A DNA stretch of 64,000 nucleotides from Prochlorococcus sp. AG-409-L21 (GTDB lineage: Bacteria; Cyanobacteriota; Cyanobacteriia; PCC-6307; Cyanobiaceae). The notes beneath the pieces are model-generated. The model was not told the DNA's origin. It saw only the letters and a program-made list of their open reading frames with translations, and searched no databases. Positions within the stretch are counted from its first letter, which is position 1. Every line of letters starts with the position of its first letter. The translations under genes were made by a program, and so were the position numbers. The stretch spans positions 1 to 64,000 of the forward strand of contig QCKH01000001.1 of the NCBI GenBank assembly GCA_003215475.1, written 5' to 3'. Below, piece after piece: positions 1-10,499 of this stretch.

Positions 1-45
1 ACATACCTTATGGGAAACTAATTTATCTGTAACTATATCTCTCCT

Positions 46-1863
46 ATGCGTACTAATTGCTGTGGAGACCTGGACAAAAAAGACATTAACATCAATGTTC
101 AATTATGTGGCTGGGTAGACAGGTGTCGCGATCATGGTGGGGTGATTTTCATCGATCTTAGAGATCGAACTGGAACAATTCAAATCACAGTGGATCCCGA
201 ACAAGGTTCAAACCTCTTTCAAATTGCAGAGAGTCTTCGAAATGAAACCGTCTTGCAAATTTCAGGATTAGTAAGATCTCGTCCACCCGAATCAATTAAC
301 AAAAAACTCAATACTGGTGAAATAGAAGTTCTTGCTATTGATTTAAAAATATTGAATGAGATAAAAGGAAACTTACCTTTTACAGTTTCCACCCATGATG
401 AAGAGCCAGTCAAAGAAGAATTAAGACTGCGTCATAGATATCTCGATCTTCGTAGAGAAAGAATGAGAAATAATCTGCTTTTACGTAATAACGTTATAAA
501 AACCGCTAGAAATTTCTTGGAAAAGGAAAATTTTCTAGAAGTAGAGACTCCTATCTTGACTCGTTCTACACCTGAAGGAGCAAGAGACTATTTAGTACCA
601 TCAAGAGTCTGCGAAGGAGACTGGTTTGCATTGCCACAATCTCCTCAACTTTTCAAACAATTATTGATGGTTGGAGGTATTGAGCGTTATTACCAAATCG
701 CAAGGTGTTTTCGAGATGAGGATTTGAGATCCGATAGACAACCAGAATTCACTCAGCTTGATATAGAAATGAGCTTTATGAGCCAAGAAGAAATTCTTGA
801 AATCAATGAAAAACTAATTTCATATATATGGAAGTCCATTAAAGGTATAGAACTTCAACTTCCTTTCCCAAGACTCACTTGGAAAGAAGCAATGGAACGT
901 TTTGGGACTGATAGACCCGATACCCGTTATGGAATGGAATTAACTAATTTAAATGAAATACTTAAAGATATAGGCTTTAAAGTTTTTTCAGGGGCTATTG
1001 CTTCTGGAGGAACAGTGAAATCTATAACTGTCAAAAATGGAAATCAATTAATCAGCAATGTAAGAATCAAGCCAGGAGGTGATATTTTTACTGAGGCTGA
1101 AAAAGCAGGTGCAAAAGGTCTTGCATTTATAAGAGTTCGTGAAAATCTCGAAATTGATTCTATAGGTGCAATAAAAGACAATCTCAGTTCATCACAAAAG
1201 CATCAACTAATAGACCGAACTGAGGCAAATGAAGGAGATCTCATCCTTTTTGCTGCAGGTGAAACAGAAACAGTTAATAAAACTCTTGATAAAATCAGAC
1301 AGTTTCTGGCCAAAGAATTAAATCTAATTCCAAAGGAACACACTAAGAAGTCTTGGAATTTTCTTTGGATCGTTGATTTTCCAATGTTTGAATTGAATTC
1401 TGAAGAAAATCGCCTTGAAGCTCTTCATCACCCATTCTGTGCTCCCAATAGCGATGACCTGGGAGAAAAGAGGTTATGGGAAAAACAACTCTCCAGTGCG
1501 AGAGCTCAAGCCTATGACCTCGTTTTAAATGGACTGGAACTTGGAGGGGGTTCTTTAAGAATTCATAACTCTGAATTGCAATTAATGGTTCTAAAAACTA
1601 TTGGTCTTCCTTTAGATCAAGCCAAAAAACAATTTGGTTTTCTTCTAGAAGCTCTGGAAATGGGAGCTCCGCCTCATGGAGGTATTGCCTTTGGTTTAGA
1701 TAGAATTATCATGCTTCTCGCGGGTGAAGAATCAATTCGAGACACAATAGCTTTTCCAAAAACGCAACAAGCCAAATGCTTAATGACAGAAGCACCCTCA
1801 GAAGTTGACAAAAAACAATTAAAAGAGCTTCATATAACCAGCACCCTCTCTAAGAATGAATAG
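46..1863 (+). CDS. aspS: Aspartyl-tRNA synthetase
   Basis: Charges tRNA with aspartate in the cytoplasm. The 605-residue product has the bacterial class II layout: an N-terminal OB-fold anticodon-binding domain (about residues 15-110), the catalytic core with motif 2 ([10 protein letters not shown], about 219-228), an inserted GAD-type domain in the middle, and motif 3 ([10 protein letters not shown], about 545-554). Length is normal for bacterial AspRS. The ATG at 46 is the natural start because the OB-fold strands follow shortly after it. The 45 bases upstream hold no gene. Next gene pyrG follows on the same strand after a short gap. Whether it is a discriminating or non-discriminating AspRS cannot be decided by eye. 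Confidence 0.97.
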   Translation: MRTNCCGDLDKKDININVQLCGWVDRCRDHGGVIFIDLRDRTGTIQITVDPEQGSNLFQIAESLRNETVLQISGLVRSRPPESINKKLNTGEIEVLAIDLKILNEIKGNLPFTVSTHDEEPVKEELRLRHRYLDLRRERMRNNLLLRNNVIKTARNFLEKENFLEVETPILTRSTPEGARDYLVPSRVCEGDWFALPQSPQLFKQLLMVGGIERYYQIARCFRDEDLRSDRQPEFTQLDIEMSFMSQEEILEINEKLISYIWKSIKGIELQLPFPRLTWKEAMERFGTDRPDTRYGMELTNLNEILKDIGFKVFSGAIASGGTVKSITVKNGNQLISNVRIKPGGDIFTEAEKAGAKGLAFIRVRENLEIDSIGAIKDNLSSSQKHQLIDRTEANEGDLILFAAGETETVNKTLDKIRQFLAKELNLIPKEHTKKSWNFLWIVDFPMFELNSEENRLEALHHPFCAPNSDDLGEKRLWEKQLSSARAQAYDLVLNGLELGGGSLRIHNSELQLMVLKTIGLPLDQAKKQFGFLLEALEMGAPPHGGIAFGLDRIIMLLAGEESIRDTIAFPKTQQAKCLMTEAPSEVDKKQLKELHITSTLSKNE

Positions 1864-1925
1864 ATTCAGATTTAATAGATAAATGCTGAATTCTCTTGGT
1901 CTTATTAAAGATCGAGTTAATTTAA

Positions 1926-3590
<1,665 letters not shown>

Positions 3591-3592
3591 AC

Positions 3593-3598
3593 AAGGAG
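3593..3598 (+). promoter_or_regulatory. Shine-Dalgarno site of queE
   Basis: AAGGAG lies six bases before the queE ATG. It is worth noting because many genes in this window have no recognisable Shine-Dalgarno sequence. Confidence 0.7.
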
Positions 3599-3604
3599 TG
3601 CTGT

Positions 3605-4270
3605 ATGAATACTATCCTTCCAATTGTGGAAAGATTTCATTCTTTACAAGGAGAAGGTATACATTTTGGGAAAAGCGCATTTTTTATTCGACTTGCGGGA
3701 TGCAACGTAAAATGTCCTTGGTGTGACACAAAAGAATCATGGTCTATGATTTCTCATCCCAAGGAAACAATCTCACAACTAGCTCATGAAGCTGCAATAG
3801 CACAGACTAACGGTGCTGAATTTCTCGTCATCACTGGAGGAGAGCCATTACATCATAATTTAAATACTTTATGTGAGGCCATAAAAACAGCAACAACTAC
3901 AAAAAATAATCAAGCCATGCCTATTCATCTTGAGACAAGTGGAGTAAATGAAATAAGTGGGACAATTAACTGGATTACACTTTCTCCTAAAAGACATTTA
4001 CATCCTAGAAAGTCTCTCTTGCAAATTTGTGATGAATTAAAAGTTATTATTTTCCAAGAAGAAGATCTAATCTTTGCAGAAGAAATGGCAGAAAAATCAA
4101 TGCTTGAAAAGAAAAAAACTGGTCCAAAAGAAAAATCACGGAAACCACATTTGTTTCTTCAACCAGGATGGAATAGTCAAGAAGGCAAAAAATTAGCTAT
4201 TGAATATATTAAAAGCCATCCTAAATGGAGATTAAGCCTACAAGGTCATAAATTGATAGGAATACCTTGA
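3605..4270 (+). CDS. queE: 7-carboxy-7-deazaguanine synthase (QueE)
   Basis: Radical SAM enzyme of the queuosine/7-deazaguanine pathway; forms 7-carboxy-7-deazaguanine from carboxytetrahydropterin. The [4Fe-4S] cysteines are visible as CNVKCPWC at residues 33-40 (Cys33, 37, 40), preceded by the typical SLQGEG start region and followed by the TGGEP motif. The start ATG lies 6 bases after an AAGGAG ribosome binding site. A Lys/Glu-rich stretch near residues 160-180 looks like a variable loop. It is followed by queC, the next enzyme acting on its product, so the two form a small pathway unit. Confidence 0.94.
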   Translation: MNTILPIVERFHSLQGEGIHFGKSAFFIRLAGCNVKCPWCDTKESWSMISHPKETISQLAHEAAIAQTNGAEFLVITGGEPLHHNLNTLCEAIKTATTTKNNQAMPIHLETSGVNEISGTINWITLSPKRHLHPRKSLLQICDELKVIIFQEEDLIFAEEMAEKSMLEKKKTGPKEKSRKPHLFLQPGWNSQEGKKLAIEYIKSHPKWRLSLQGHKLIGIP

Positions 4271-4308
4271 AATCTCATATATTACTAGTATTTAGTTTTT
4301 AAGATTTA

Positions 4309-4977
4309 ATGTCTAAAATAATGGATGCTACAACTATCGCACTATTATCTGGAGGATTAGACTCTGCAACCGCAATAGCAATTGCGATAGAAAAAGGTCA
4401 TAAAGTTATTGGACTTTCATTTGATTATGGACAAAGGCATAAACGTGAATTAATTGCTGCCAAAACAATAGCTAATCACTTTGATTTAGACGAGCATTAT
4501 ATACTCGATATAAATTTATCATCTTGGGGAGGTTCCTCATTAACAGATTTCAAGCAATCAATACCTGAAACAGGAGTCATCAAAGATAAAATTCCTAACA
4601 CATATGTTCCTGGAAGAAATACTATCTTTATTGCTATAGGTCTTAGTCTTGCAGAAGCTAAGAAAGCACAAAAACTAATATTAGGGATAAACGCAATGGA
4701 TTACTCAGGCTACCCAGACTGTAGACCAGATTATCTGGACGAATATCAAAAACTAGCGAATTTAGCTAATAAAGCTGGTAGAGAAGGAAATGGTATTCAA
4801 TTGTGGGCTCCCCTAATTAATTGGAGCAAAATTGACATAGTTAATGAAGCAATAAGATTAGATGTACCTATTCATCTCACATGGAGTTGTTATAACGGTA
4901 GAGAGAAGCCTTGTGGAGTCTGTGACAGCTGTAGAATACGCAATCAAGCACTTAGGAAAGTAGGCTACTCAAACTAA
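4309..4977 (+). CDS. queC: 7-cyano-7-deazaguanine synthase (QueC)
   Basis: ATP-dependent enzyme that turns 7-carboxy-7-deazaguanine into preQ0, the step after QueE. The N-terminal PP-loop SGGLDS (residues 14-19) and the C-terminal zinc cysteines (Cys194, 202, 205, 208, in the pattern C-x7-C-x2-C-x2-C) are both intact. Length (222 residues) is normal. The ATG at 4309 is used; a second ATG at 4321 is a possible alternative that removes only four residues. It follows queE after a 38-base gap on the same strand. Confidence 0.95.
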   Translation: MSKIMDATTIALLSGGLDSATAIAIAIEKGHKVIGLSFDYGQRHKRELIAAKTIANHFDLDEHYILDINLSSWGGSSLTDFKQSIPETGVIKDKIPNTYVPGRNTIFIAIGLSLAEAKKAQKLILGINAMDYSGYPDCRPDYLDEYQKLANLANKAGREGNGIQLWAPLINWSKIDIVNEAIRLDVPIHLTWSCYNGREKPCGVCDSCRIRNQALRKVGYSN

Positions 4978-4994
4978 TTTGATAAGAGCTGTTT

Positions 4995-6326
4995 ATGAAT
5001 AATTTTTCTAGAAAACTTTTTCAGTGGATTGATCCATTAATCGTTGCAAAAAAACTTATTCAAATTTATGGAGAGCCAGGATTAATATGGCTTGATAGTG
5101 ATGGGAGTTCAAATGGAAGATGGACAATTTTAGCTGCTGATCCCCTTGAATATCTTTGTTCAAGGGGATTACCAACAGATCCTTCTGCCTCAAATCCTTT
5201 CACATTACTGAGAACTATCCATTCAGGTCATTGGTGTGGTTGGCTTGGCTATGAGGCAGGTGCATGGGTTGAACCCCAAAATCCATGGAAAAACAGTTCA
5301 ATGGCTACATTGTGGATCGCAAGACATGACCCTGTTTTAAAATTTGATTTATACAAACATGAACTTTGGTTAGAAGGGAATGACCAAAAAAGATTTCTAG
5401 AGACTGAGAACTTGTTGAAAGATTTATCAGTTAGCAATAACAAAGAAGAATTGTCAGATAAATCAAGTCACTCCAAAGGAATATCTAAAAGAGAATGGAA
5501 GTGGTTAACAGATCAAAAAGAATATCAATCAAACGTTGACATTATAAAAGAACATATACAAATAGGAGATATCTTCCAAGCAAATCTATCAGCATGCTGC
5601 ATAAGTAAAAATAATCATGATCAACGACCTATTTATTTATTTGAAAGATTAAGAAAAAAATGCCCTGCTCCATTCTCTGGTCTAGCAGTAGGGTCAGGCG
5701 ATGCAATTGGAGAATCAGTAATATCTAGTTCACCTGAACGCTTTCTAAAAGTCTCCCCAAGCAAAGATATCGAAACAAGACCTATTAAAGGGACAAGACC
5801 TCGAGATACAAATCCTCAAAAAGATTCTGATCTCGCAGCAGATCTTGTATGCAGTTTAAAAGATAGGTCTGAAAATATAATGATAGTAGATTTGTTAAGA
5901 AATGATCTTGGGAAGGTATCTCAATATGGGACAGTTGACGTTACACAATTAGTTGGGTTAGAAACTTACTCTCAAGTACATCATCTAACATCTGTTATTA
6001 AAGGAAAGCTTAGTTCTCAAAAAACATGGGTTGATCTTTTAGAAGCATGTTGGCCTGGAGGATCAATCAGTGGAGCTCCAAAAATCAGAGCTTGTAAGCG
6101 TTTACATGAAATTGAACCAATTGCTAGAGGTCCGTATTGTGGCTCTTTCTTGCATTTGGACTGGAATGGCCAATTTGATAGCAATATTCTCATCCGGTCT
6201 TTGATGGTAGATAAAGGAACACTACGTATTCATGGAGGTTGTGGCATTGTTGCGGATTCAGATCCGTCGAATGAAGCAGAAGAATTATATTGGAAAATAA
6301 TGCCTCTTATAGAGTCATTACAATGA
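4995..6326 (+). CDS. pabB: Aminodeoxychorismate synthase component I
   Basis: Makes 4-amino-4-deoxychorismate from chorismate for folate synthesis, with a separate glutaminase subunit (PabA/TrpG) not in this window. The chorismate-binding fold is seen in the C-terminal half: SSSPERFL, the IKGTRPR motif, DLLRNDLG and GGSISGAPK, all typical of the anthranilate synthase I/PabB family. It could in principle be TrpE-like, but its overlap with pabC argues for PabB. The stop codon overlaps the pabC start (ATGA), so the two are probably translationally coupled. Confidence 0.88.
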   Translation: MNNFSRKLFQWIDPLIVAKKLIQIYGEPGLIWLDSDGSSNGRWTILAADPLEYLCSRGLPTDPSASNPFTLLRTIHSGHWCGWLGYEAGAWVEPQNPWKNSSMATLWIARHDPVLKFDLYKHELWLEGNDQKRFLETENLLKDLSVSNNKEELSDKSSHSKGISKREWKWLTDQKEYQSNVDIIKEHIQIGDIFQANLSACCISKNNHDQRPIYLFERLRKKCPAPFSGLAVGSGDAIGESVISSSPERFLKVSPSKDIETRPIKGTRPRDTNPQKDSDLAADLVCSLKDRSENIMIVDLLRNDLGKVSQYGTVDVTQLVGLETYSQVHHLTSVIKGKLSSQKTWVDLLEACWPGGSISGAPKIRACKRLHEIEPIARGPYCGSFLHLDWNGQFDSNILIRSLMVDKGTLRIHGGCGIVADSDPSNEAEELYWKIMPLIESLQ

Positions 6327-7162
6327 AAGAAAAGATCACAAAAAAAATTTGTTGGATTGATGGGTATTGGATCTTAAATGAGGAAATAAAACTCTCACCA
6401 AATGATCGTGGGCTTAATCTGAGTGACGGTATTTTTGAGACAATTTTAATTCTCCAAAATCAACCTCAATTACTAACTGCTCATCTCAATAGATGGAGTG
6501 ACAGTGCAAAACAACTGGGAATGAAATCGCCACCTGAAGAAACATGGTTAATCCCTTTAATAAATGAAGCAATTAATCGGATGCCTCTATCAAAAGGTTT
6601 TGGTGCTCTCAGACTTAATTGGAGTCGAGGAGATAATAATAATCGGGGAATTAATCTATCAACTAAAAAAACAACAACAAAAGATCATAAATTCTGGTTA
6701 GAGCTGAATGAATATCATCCGTCCTTTAATACAATTACAACAATGATAAGTCGACATGAGCGACGTAATGCACATAGTAAATTAAGTCAATATAAAACAT
6801 TTGGCTATCTTCAATCAATCCAAGCACGTTATGAATCCAATTTAGCAGGGTATGATGATGCCTTATTATTAAGCACGAATGGTGAAATAGCGTGTGGTAC
6901 AACAGCAAATCTTCTTATCAGAAGAAACAACGAATGGCTTACTCCTCGAGTAGAAAGTGGTTGTCTTCCTGGAATTATGCGGAAAAGAGGTTTAGATGCT
7001 GGCTTATTTAAAGAAGCGACAATTTCACCTAAACCAAAAAATAACGATCAATGGTTATTAATTAATAGTCTCAATTGTCATTCGATTACAAGAGTAAACA
7101 ACATTTTTCTTTCGGAATATAAAGAAGCCAAAACACTATGGCAGTCTTTAATAGTGCAGTAA
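6323..7162 (+). CDS. pabC: Aminodeoxychorismate lyase / class IV aminotransferase
   Basis: PLP enzyme of fold type IV; by context releases pyruvate from aminodeoxychorismate to give p-aminobenzoate. Visible family features: NDRGLNLSDGIFET near the N-terminus, the PLP lysine in LSQYKTFGYL, and a Gly/Thr-rich phosphate-binding stretch (GEIACGTTANL). I start at the ATG at 6323, which shares bases with the pabB stop (ATGA); an upstream TTG at 6290 would add eleven residues inside pabB and is unlikely. Family members also include branched-chain and D-amino acid aminotransferases; the pabB neighbour decides the call. Confidence 0.82.
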   Translation: MKEKITKKICWIDGYWILNEEIKLSPNDRGLNLSDGIFETILILQNQPQLLTAHLNRWSDSAKQLGMKSPPEETWLIPLINEAINRMPLSKGFGALRLNWSRGDNNNRGINLSTKKTTTKDHKFWLELNEYHPSFNTITTMISRHERRNAHSKLSQYKTFGYLQSIQARYESNLAGYDDALLLSTNGEIACGTTANLLIRRNNEWLTPRVESGCLPGIMRKRGLDAGLFKEATISPKPKNNDQWLLINSLNCHSITRVNNIFLSEYKEAKTLWQSLIVQ

Positions 7163-7164
7163 AA

Positions 7165-7950
7165 TCAAAAAGAAATTGGCATTGTGACACTTGCTGGAGA
7201 AGGAGCACAAGACTCGACTTGGAAATTGATTGTTTCTCCAATAATGACTATTGATGGTGAAATAAACTTTTGACTTTTGACTTCATCAACAAGTTGTCCT
7301 AAGAACGTTCTTAAACACCGTTGCCCTTTCACTGTTGCCTGTTGAATAACAGCTGCGGGAATCTTTGGAGAAAGTCCTGCAGATATTAATTGATTGACAA
7401 TATAATCAAGATTATGAACTCCCATATAGATAACTAAAGTATTCGTTGCGTTTGCAAGAGCCTTCCAATTAACGTAAGGACGTCGTTTATCTATACCCTC
7501 ATGGCCTGTGACAAAAGTCACAGAACTAGCTGCAAGCCTATGAGTTAAAGGAATACCAAAATAAGCAGAAGCTGCCACACCGGATGTAATACCTGGAACT
7601 ATCTCAACAGAAACTCCCTTTTGTTCTAAATAGACTGCTTCTTCTCCACCACGCCCAAAAACAAAGGGGTCCCCTCCCTTTAAACGAACCACTGATTTAT
7701 GATGAGTTGCTAATTCCAAAAGAAGTGCATTAGTTTTTAACTGTGATGTGGAATGATGCCCTCTTCTTTTACCAACAAAAATGCACTTGCAACCTTTCTT
7801 TACTAATTTTAGGATCTCATTAGGCACTAAAGCATCATATACAAGAACATCACATTGACTAAGCAACCTAGATGCCTTAACAGTTAACAGGTCAGGATCT
7901 CCTGGCCCAGATCCAACCAAATAAACAGTTCCTAGCTTCTCATCGTTCAT
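7165..7950 (-). CDS. cobA: Uroporphyrinogen-III C-methyltransferase
   Basis: SAM-dependent methylase making precorrin-2 from uroporphyrinogen III, the branch point to siroheme and cobalamin. The tetrapyrrole methylase signatures VGSGPGDPDLLT (N-terminus) and RLKGGDPFVFGRGGEE are clear; the 261-residue length fits a stand-alone SUMT without CysG fusion domains. It converges on pabC with only two bases between the stops. Its ATG shares two bases with the start codon of the divergent gene at 7949, so there is no separate promoter space between them. Confidence 0.94.
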   Translation of the reverse strand: MNDEKLGTVYLVGSGPGDPDLLTVKASRLLSQCDVLVYDALVPNEILKLVKKGCKCIFVGKRRGHHSTSQLKTNALLLELATHHKSVVRLKGGDPFVFGRGGEEAVYLEQKGVSVEIVPGITSGVAASAYFGIPLTHRLAASSVTFVTGHEGIDKRRPYVNWKALANATNTLVIYMGVHNLDYIVNQLISAGLSPKIPAAVIQQATVKGQRCLRTFLGQLVDEVKSQKFISPSIVIIGETINFQVESCAPSPASVTMPISF

Positions 7951-9013
7951 GAACGAAACATCTTCTAATCGGGAGCGTTTTAAAAACTACTTACGCAAGA
8001 TAGCGAGTGGGGAAAATACTAGTCGAGGAATGACAAGAGAAGAGTCAGCAGACGCTTTAGAGCTAATTCTTCTAGGTGAGCCAAATCCAATCCAAATCGG
8101 AGCATTTATGATTGCTCATCGCATTCGGAGACCAGAACCTCAAGAACTTGCTGGAATGGTAGATACTTACCTTAAGCTAGGTCCAAAAATATATTCAGGC
8201 AATGAGAACCGCCAACCTATTTGTTTTGGAATGCCATTTGATGGAAGAAAAAAAACATCACCTATATACCCATTAACCAGTCTTTTACTTCTAAATGCAG
8301 CTCAACCAGTCGTTCTTCATGGAGCAGGACGTTTACCAGTTAAATATGGAATCACCACTAAAGAGCTATTTCAAGCTCTTGGCCTGAATCTTGGAAATCT
8401 AACAATAGAAAAAGTACAAGAGGGCTTTTTAGATCATGGACTTGCCCTCATTTATCAACCAAATCATTTTGCTCTAGCCGATACACTTACTAGCTACCGA
8501 GAAAATATTGCGAAACGTCCTCCAATAGCAAGCATGGAATTAATCTGGTCAGCCCATCGCGGAAAACATCTACTTATTTCCGGCTTTGTCCATCCACCTA
8601 CCGAAAAAAGACATCTCAAGACACTTGAAATGCTCAATGAAGACAATATTGTTTTAGTGCAAGGTCTTGAAGGTAGTATTGACATCTCAACAAGCCGAAT
8701 CACTAAAATAACTAGTGTCCACAAACAACAGTTAAACGAATTCAAAATCAATCCTAAAAACTATTTTTGTAATTCAAAAGACATAGAATTTGAAAATATA
8801 GAAACATGGAAGGCTCAAAGTCTTAAAGCACTTGAAGGTACAGGGTCTCTATATAAAGCGCTTTTATTAAATGCAGGGGTTTACTTCTGGTTTGCAGGAA
8901 TAGCAAATAATGTCAATGAAGGTATCGAACAAGCAAAACTATCTATTGCATCAGGTTCAGTACAACAAACTCTACAAAAATTAATTACATGGACAAAGAA
9001 AAATAATTTCTGA
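7949..9013 (+). CDS. TrpD2-like glycosyltransferase family 3 protein
   Basis: Related to anthranilate phosphoribosyltransferase (nucleoside phosphorylase/TrpD fold), with the N-terminal helical region ENTSRGMTREESADAL and the following GEPNPIQIGAFMIAHRIR. The PRPP-binding glycine motif of true TrpD (GTGGDG type) is replaced by FGMPFDGRKK, and the HGNR motif by LHGAGRLPVKYG. It therefore resembles the TrpD2/YbiB group rather than a tryptophan enzyme. The YbiB relative is known to bind nucleic acid; whether this one does is unknown. The conserved N-terminal region starts about ten codons after the ATG, supporting this start despite its overlap with cobA. Confidence 0.75.
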   Translation: MNETSSNRERFKNYLRKIASGENTSRGMTREESADALELILLGEPNPIQIGAFMIAHRIRRPEPQELAGMVDTYLKLGPKIYSGNENRQPICFGMPFDGRKKTSPIYPLTSLLLLNAAQPVVLHGAGRLPVKYGITTKELFQALGLNLGNLTIEKVQEGFLDHGLALIYQPNHFALADTLTSYRENIAKRPPIASMELIWSAHRGKHLLISGFVHPPTEKRHLKTLEMLNEDNIVLVQGLEGSIDISTSRITKITSVHKQQLNEFKINPKNYFCNSKDIEFENIETWKAQSLKALEGTGSLYKALLLNAGVYFWFAGIANNVNEGIEQAKLSIASGSVQQTLQKLITWTKKNNF

Positions 9014-9150
9014 ACTCACAACTATTTTTTCTACTGAATAAACATTAAATAATGATCAGTGACGGAATGGACTAAAACAAAGGATAGAATCAAGGATATT
9101 TCAATTTGAACTAATCAATCAACCCTACTCTATAAGATATTAAAAATAGT

Positions 9151-10425
9151 ATGCTCGGCTCTTCTTTGAAACGGCCTCAAATCCCTACTTTATTAAGTGC
9201 TTTCATTACCTTACTGAATGACAGATTAGGTGAAACGATCGTTTTCCCTTTATTACCCTTTCTTTTAGAACGGTTTACTAATAGTGGAATTACTATTGGG
9301 CTTCTTGCAGGAACATATGCAATCTCACAATTTGCAGTAGCACCACTAATAGGAGCTCTCAGTGATCGTTTTGGAAGAAAGCCTATTATGATCACTTGTG
9401 TCTCTGGTTCAGTAATAGGGCTTAGTCTGTTTGCTTTAACAGTCAGTATAAATTGGAATAATACTCTCACTGAATCAGCAGTAGGGCTTCCTTTATTCTT
9501 ATTATTTTTAGCAAGGGTTATCGATGGTGTTAGTGGAGGAACAGCAACAACAGCAACGGCAATTCTTGCAGATATCTCTACACCTGAAAATCGTGCAAAG
9601 ACCTTTGGAATCATAGGAGTTGCCTTTGGTCTAGGATTTTTACTTGGTCCTGGCCTAGGAACAACACTTGCAAAATTGAGCGTTACATTGCCTGTATGGG
9701 CTGCGACTTCATTTGCAATTTTTAATCTTGCATTAGTAATTTGGTTTTTACCAGAAACCCATCCACTTTCAGCTCGAAGTCAATTACCTAGAAAAAGAGA
9801 ACTTAACCCAATAACTCAATTAAAACTAGTTTTTAGTAATCCTTCTATAAGAAAACTATGTCTAGCATTCTTTCTATTCTTTATGGCCTTTAACGGCTTT
9901 ACCGCAATTTTAGTTCTTTATTTAAAGCAGAGTTTTGAATGGAGTCCTGAACTGGCAAGTCTAACTTTTGTCGTTGTAGGAATTATGGCAATGATTGTTC
10001 AAGGTGGCTTAATTGGACCATTAGTAAAACGTTTTGGAGAATGGAGATTGACAATCACAGGAATAAGTTTTGTCATCCTAGGATGTATCCTTTTACCTAT
10101 CGCTCAAAAAGCAAATGCAATACCAACAGTTTTTACTGCGGTTTCAATTTTAGCTTTAGGAACCGGCCTAGTGACTCCTTCTCTAAGAGCACTAGTATCA
10201 AAACGATTAGATGCTACAGCGCAAGGAACAGTTTTAGGCAGCTTGCAAGGGTTACAAAGTCTGGGGACTTTTGTAGGTGCTGCAATAGCAGGAATCCTAT
10301 ATGACTTATTGGGATCAAAAAGTCCCTTCTTTGCTACAACAAGTCTTTTACTTATAGTCCTGATATTAATTGCAGGGAATCCATTCAAAAAACGAGAAAG
10401 TTCGAAAGTTCCAAATAGTTTATAA
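9151..10425 (+). CDS. Major facilitator superfamily transporter, drug-exporter-like
   Basis: Inner-membrane transporter of 424 residues with about twelve hydrophobic segments. The MFS motif A, GALSDRFGRKPIM, lies between segments 2 and 3, and a GVAFGLGFLLGPGLG stretch resembles motif C of proton-driven exporters (DHA1/TetA type). The substrate cannot be read from sequence. A 137-base gap upstream, with no recognisable structure, separates it from the TrpD2-like gene; ppk follows 74 bases downstream on the same strand. Confidence 0.85.
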   Translation: MLGSSLKRPQIPTLLSAFITLLNDRLGETIVFPLLPFLLERFTNSGITIGLLAGTYAISQFAVAPLIGALSDRFGRKPIMITCVSGSVIGLSLFALTVSINWNNTLTESAVGLPLFLLFLARVIDGVSGGTATTATAILADISTPENRAKTFGIIGVAFGLGFLLGPGLGTTLAKLSVTLPVWAATSFAIFNLALVIWFLPETHPLSARSQLPRKRELNPITQLKLVFSNPSIRKLCLAFFLFFMAFNGFTAILVLYLKQSFEWSPELASLTFVVVGIMAMIVQGGLIGPLVKRFGEWRLTITGISFVILGCILLPIAQKANAIPTVFTAVSILALGTGLVTPSLRALVSKRLDATAQGTVLGSLQGLQSLGTFVGAAIAGILYDLLGSKSPFFATTSLLLIVLILIAGNPFKKRESSKVPNSL

Positions 10426-10499
10426 AATCAATTAATTATAGTATTTTAGTAGTTGGCAATCCACTAAAAACTCCTTGTCTAAAGAAACTCATATTTAAA

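Noticed and set aside
5249-5443. 64-codon frame on the minus strand
   Set aside because: Antisense to pabB; no features of its own.
9177-9614. 145-codon frame on the minus strand
   Set aside because: Antisense to the MFS transporter and low in complexity.
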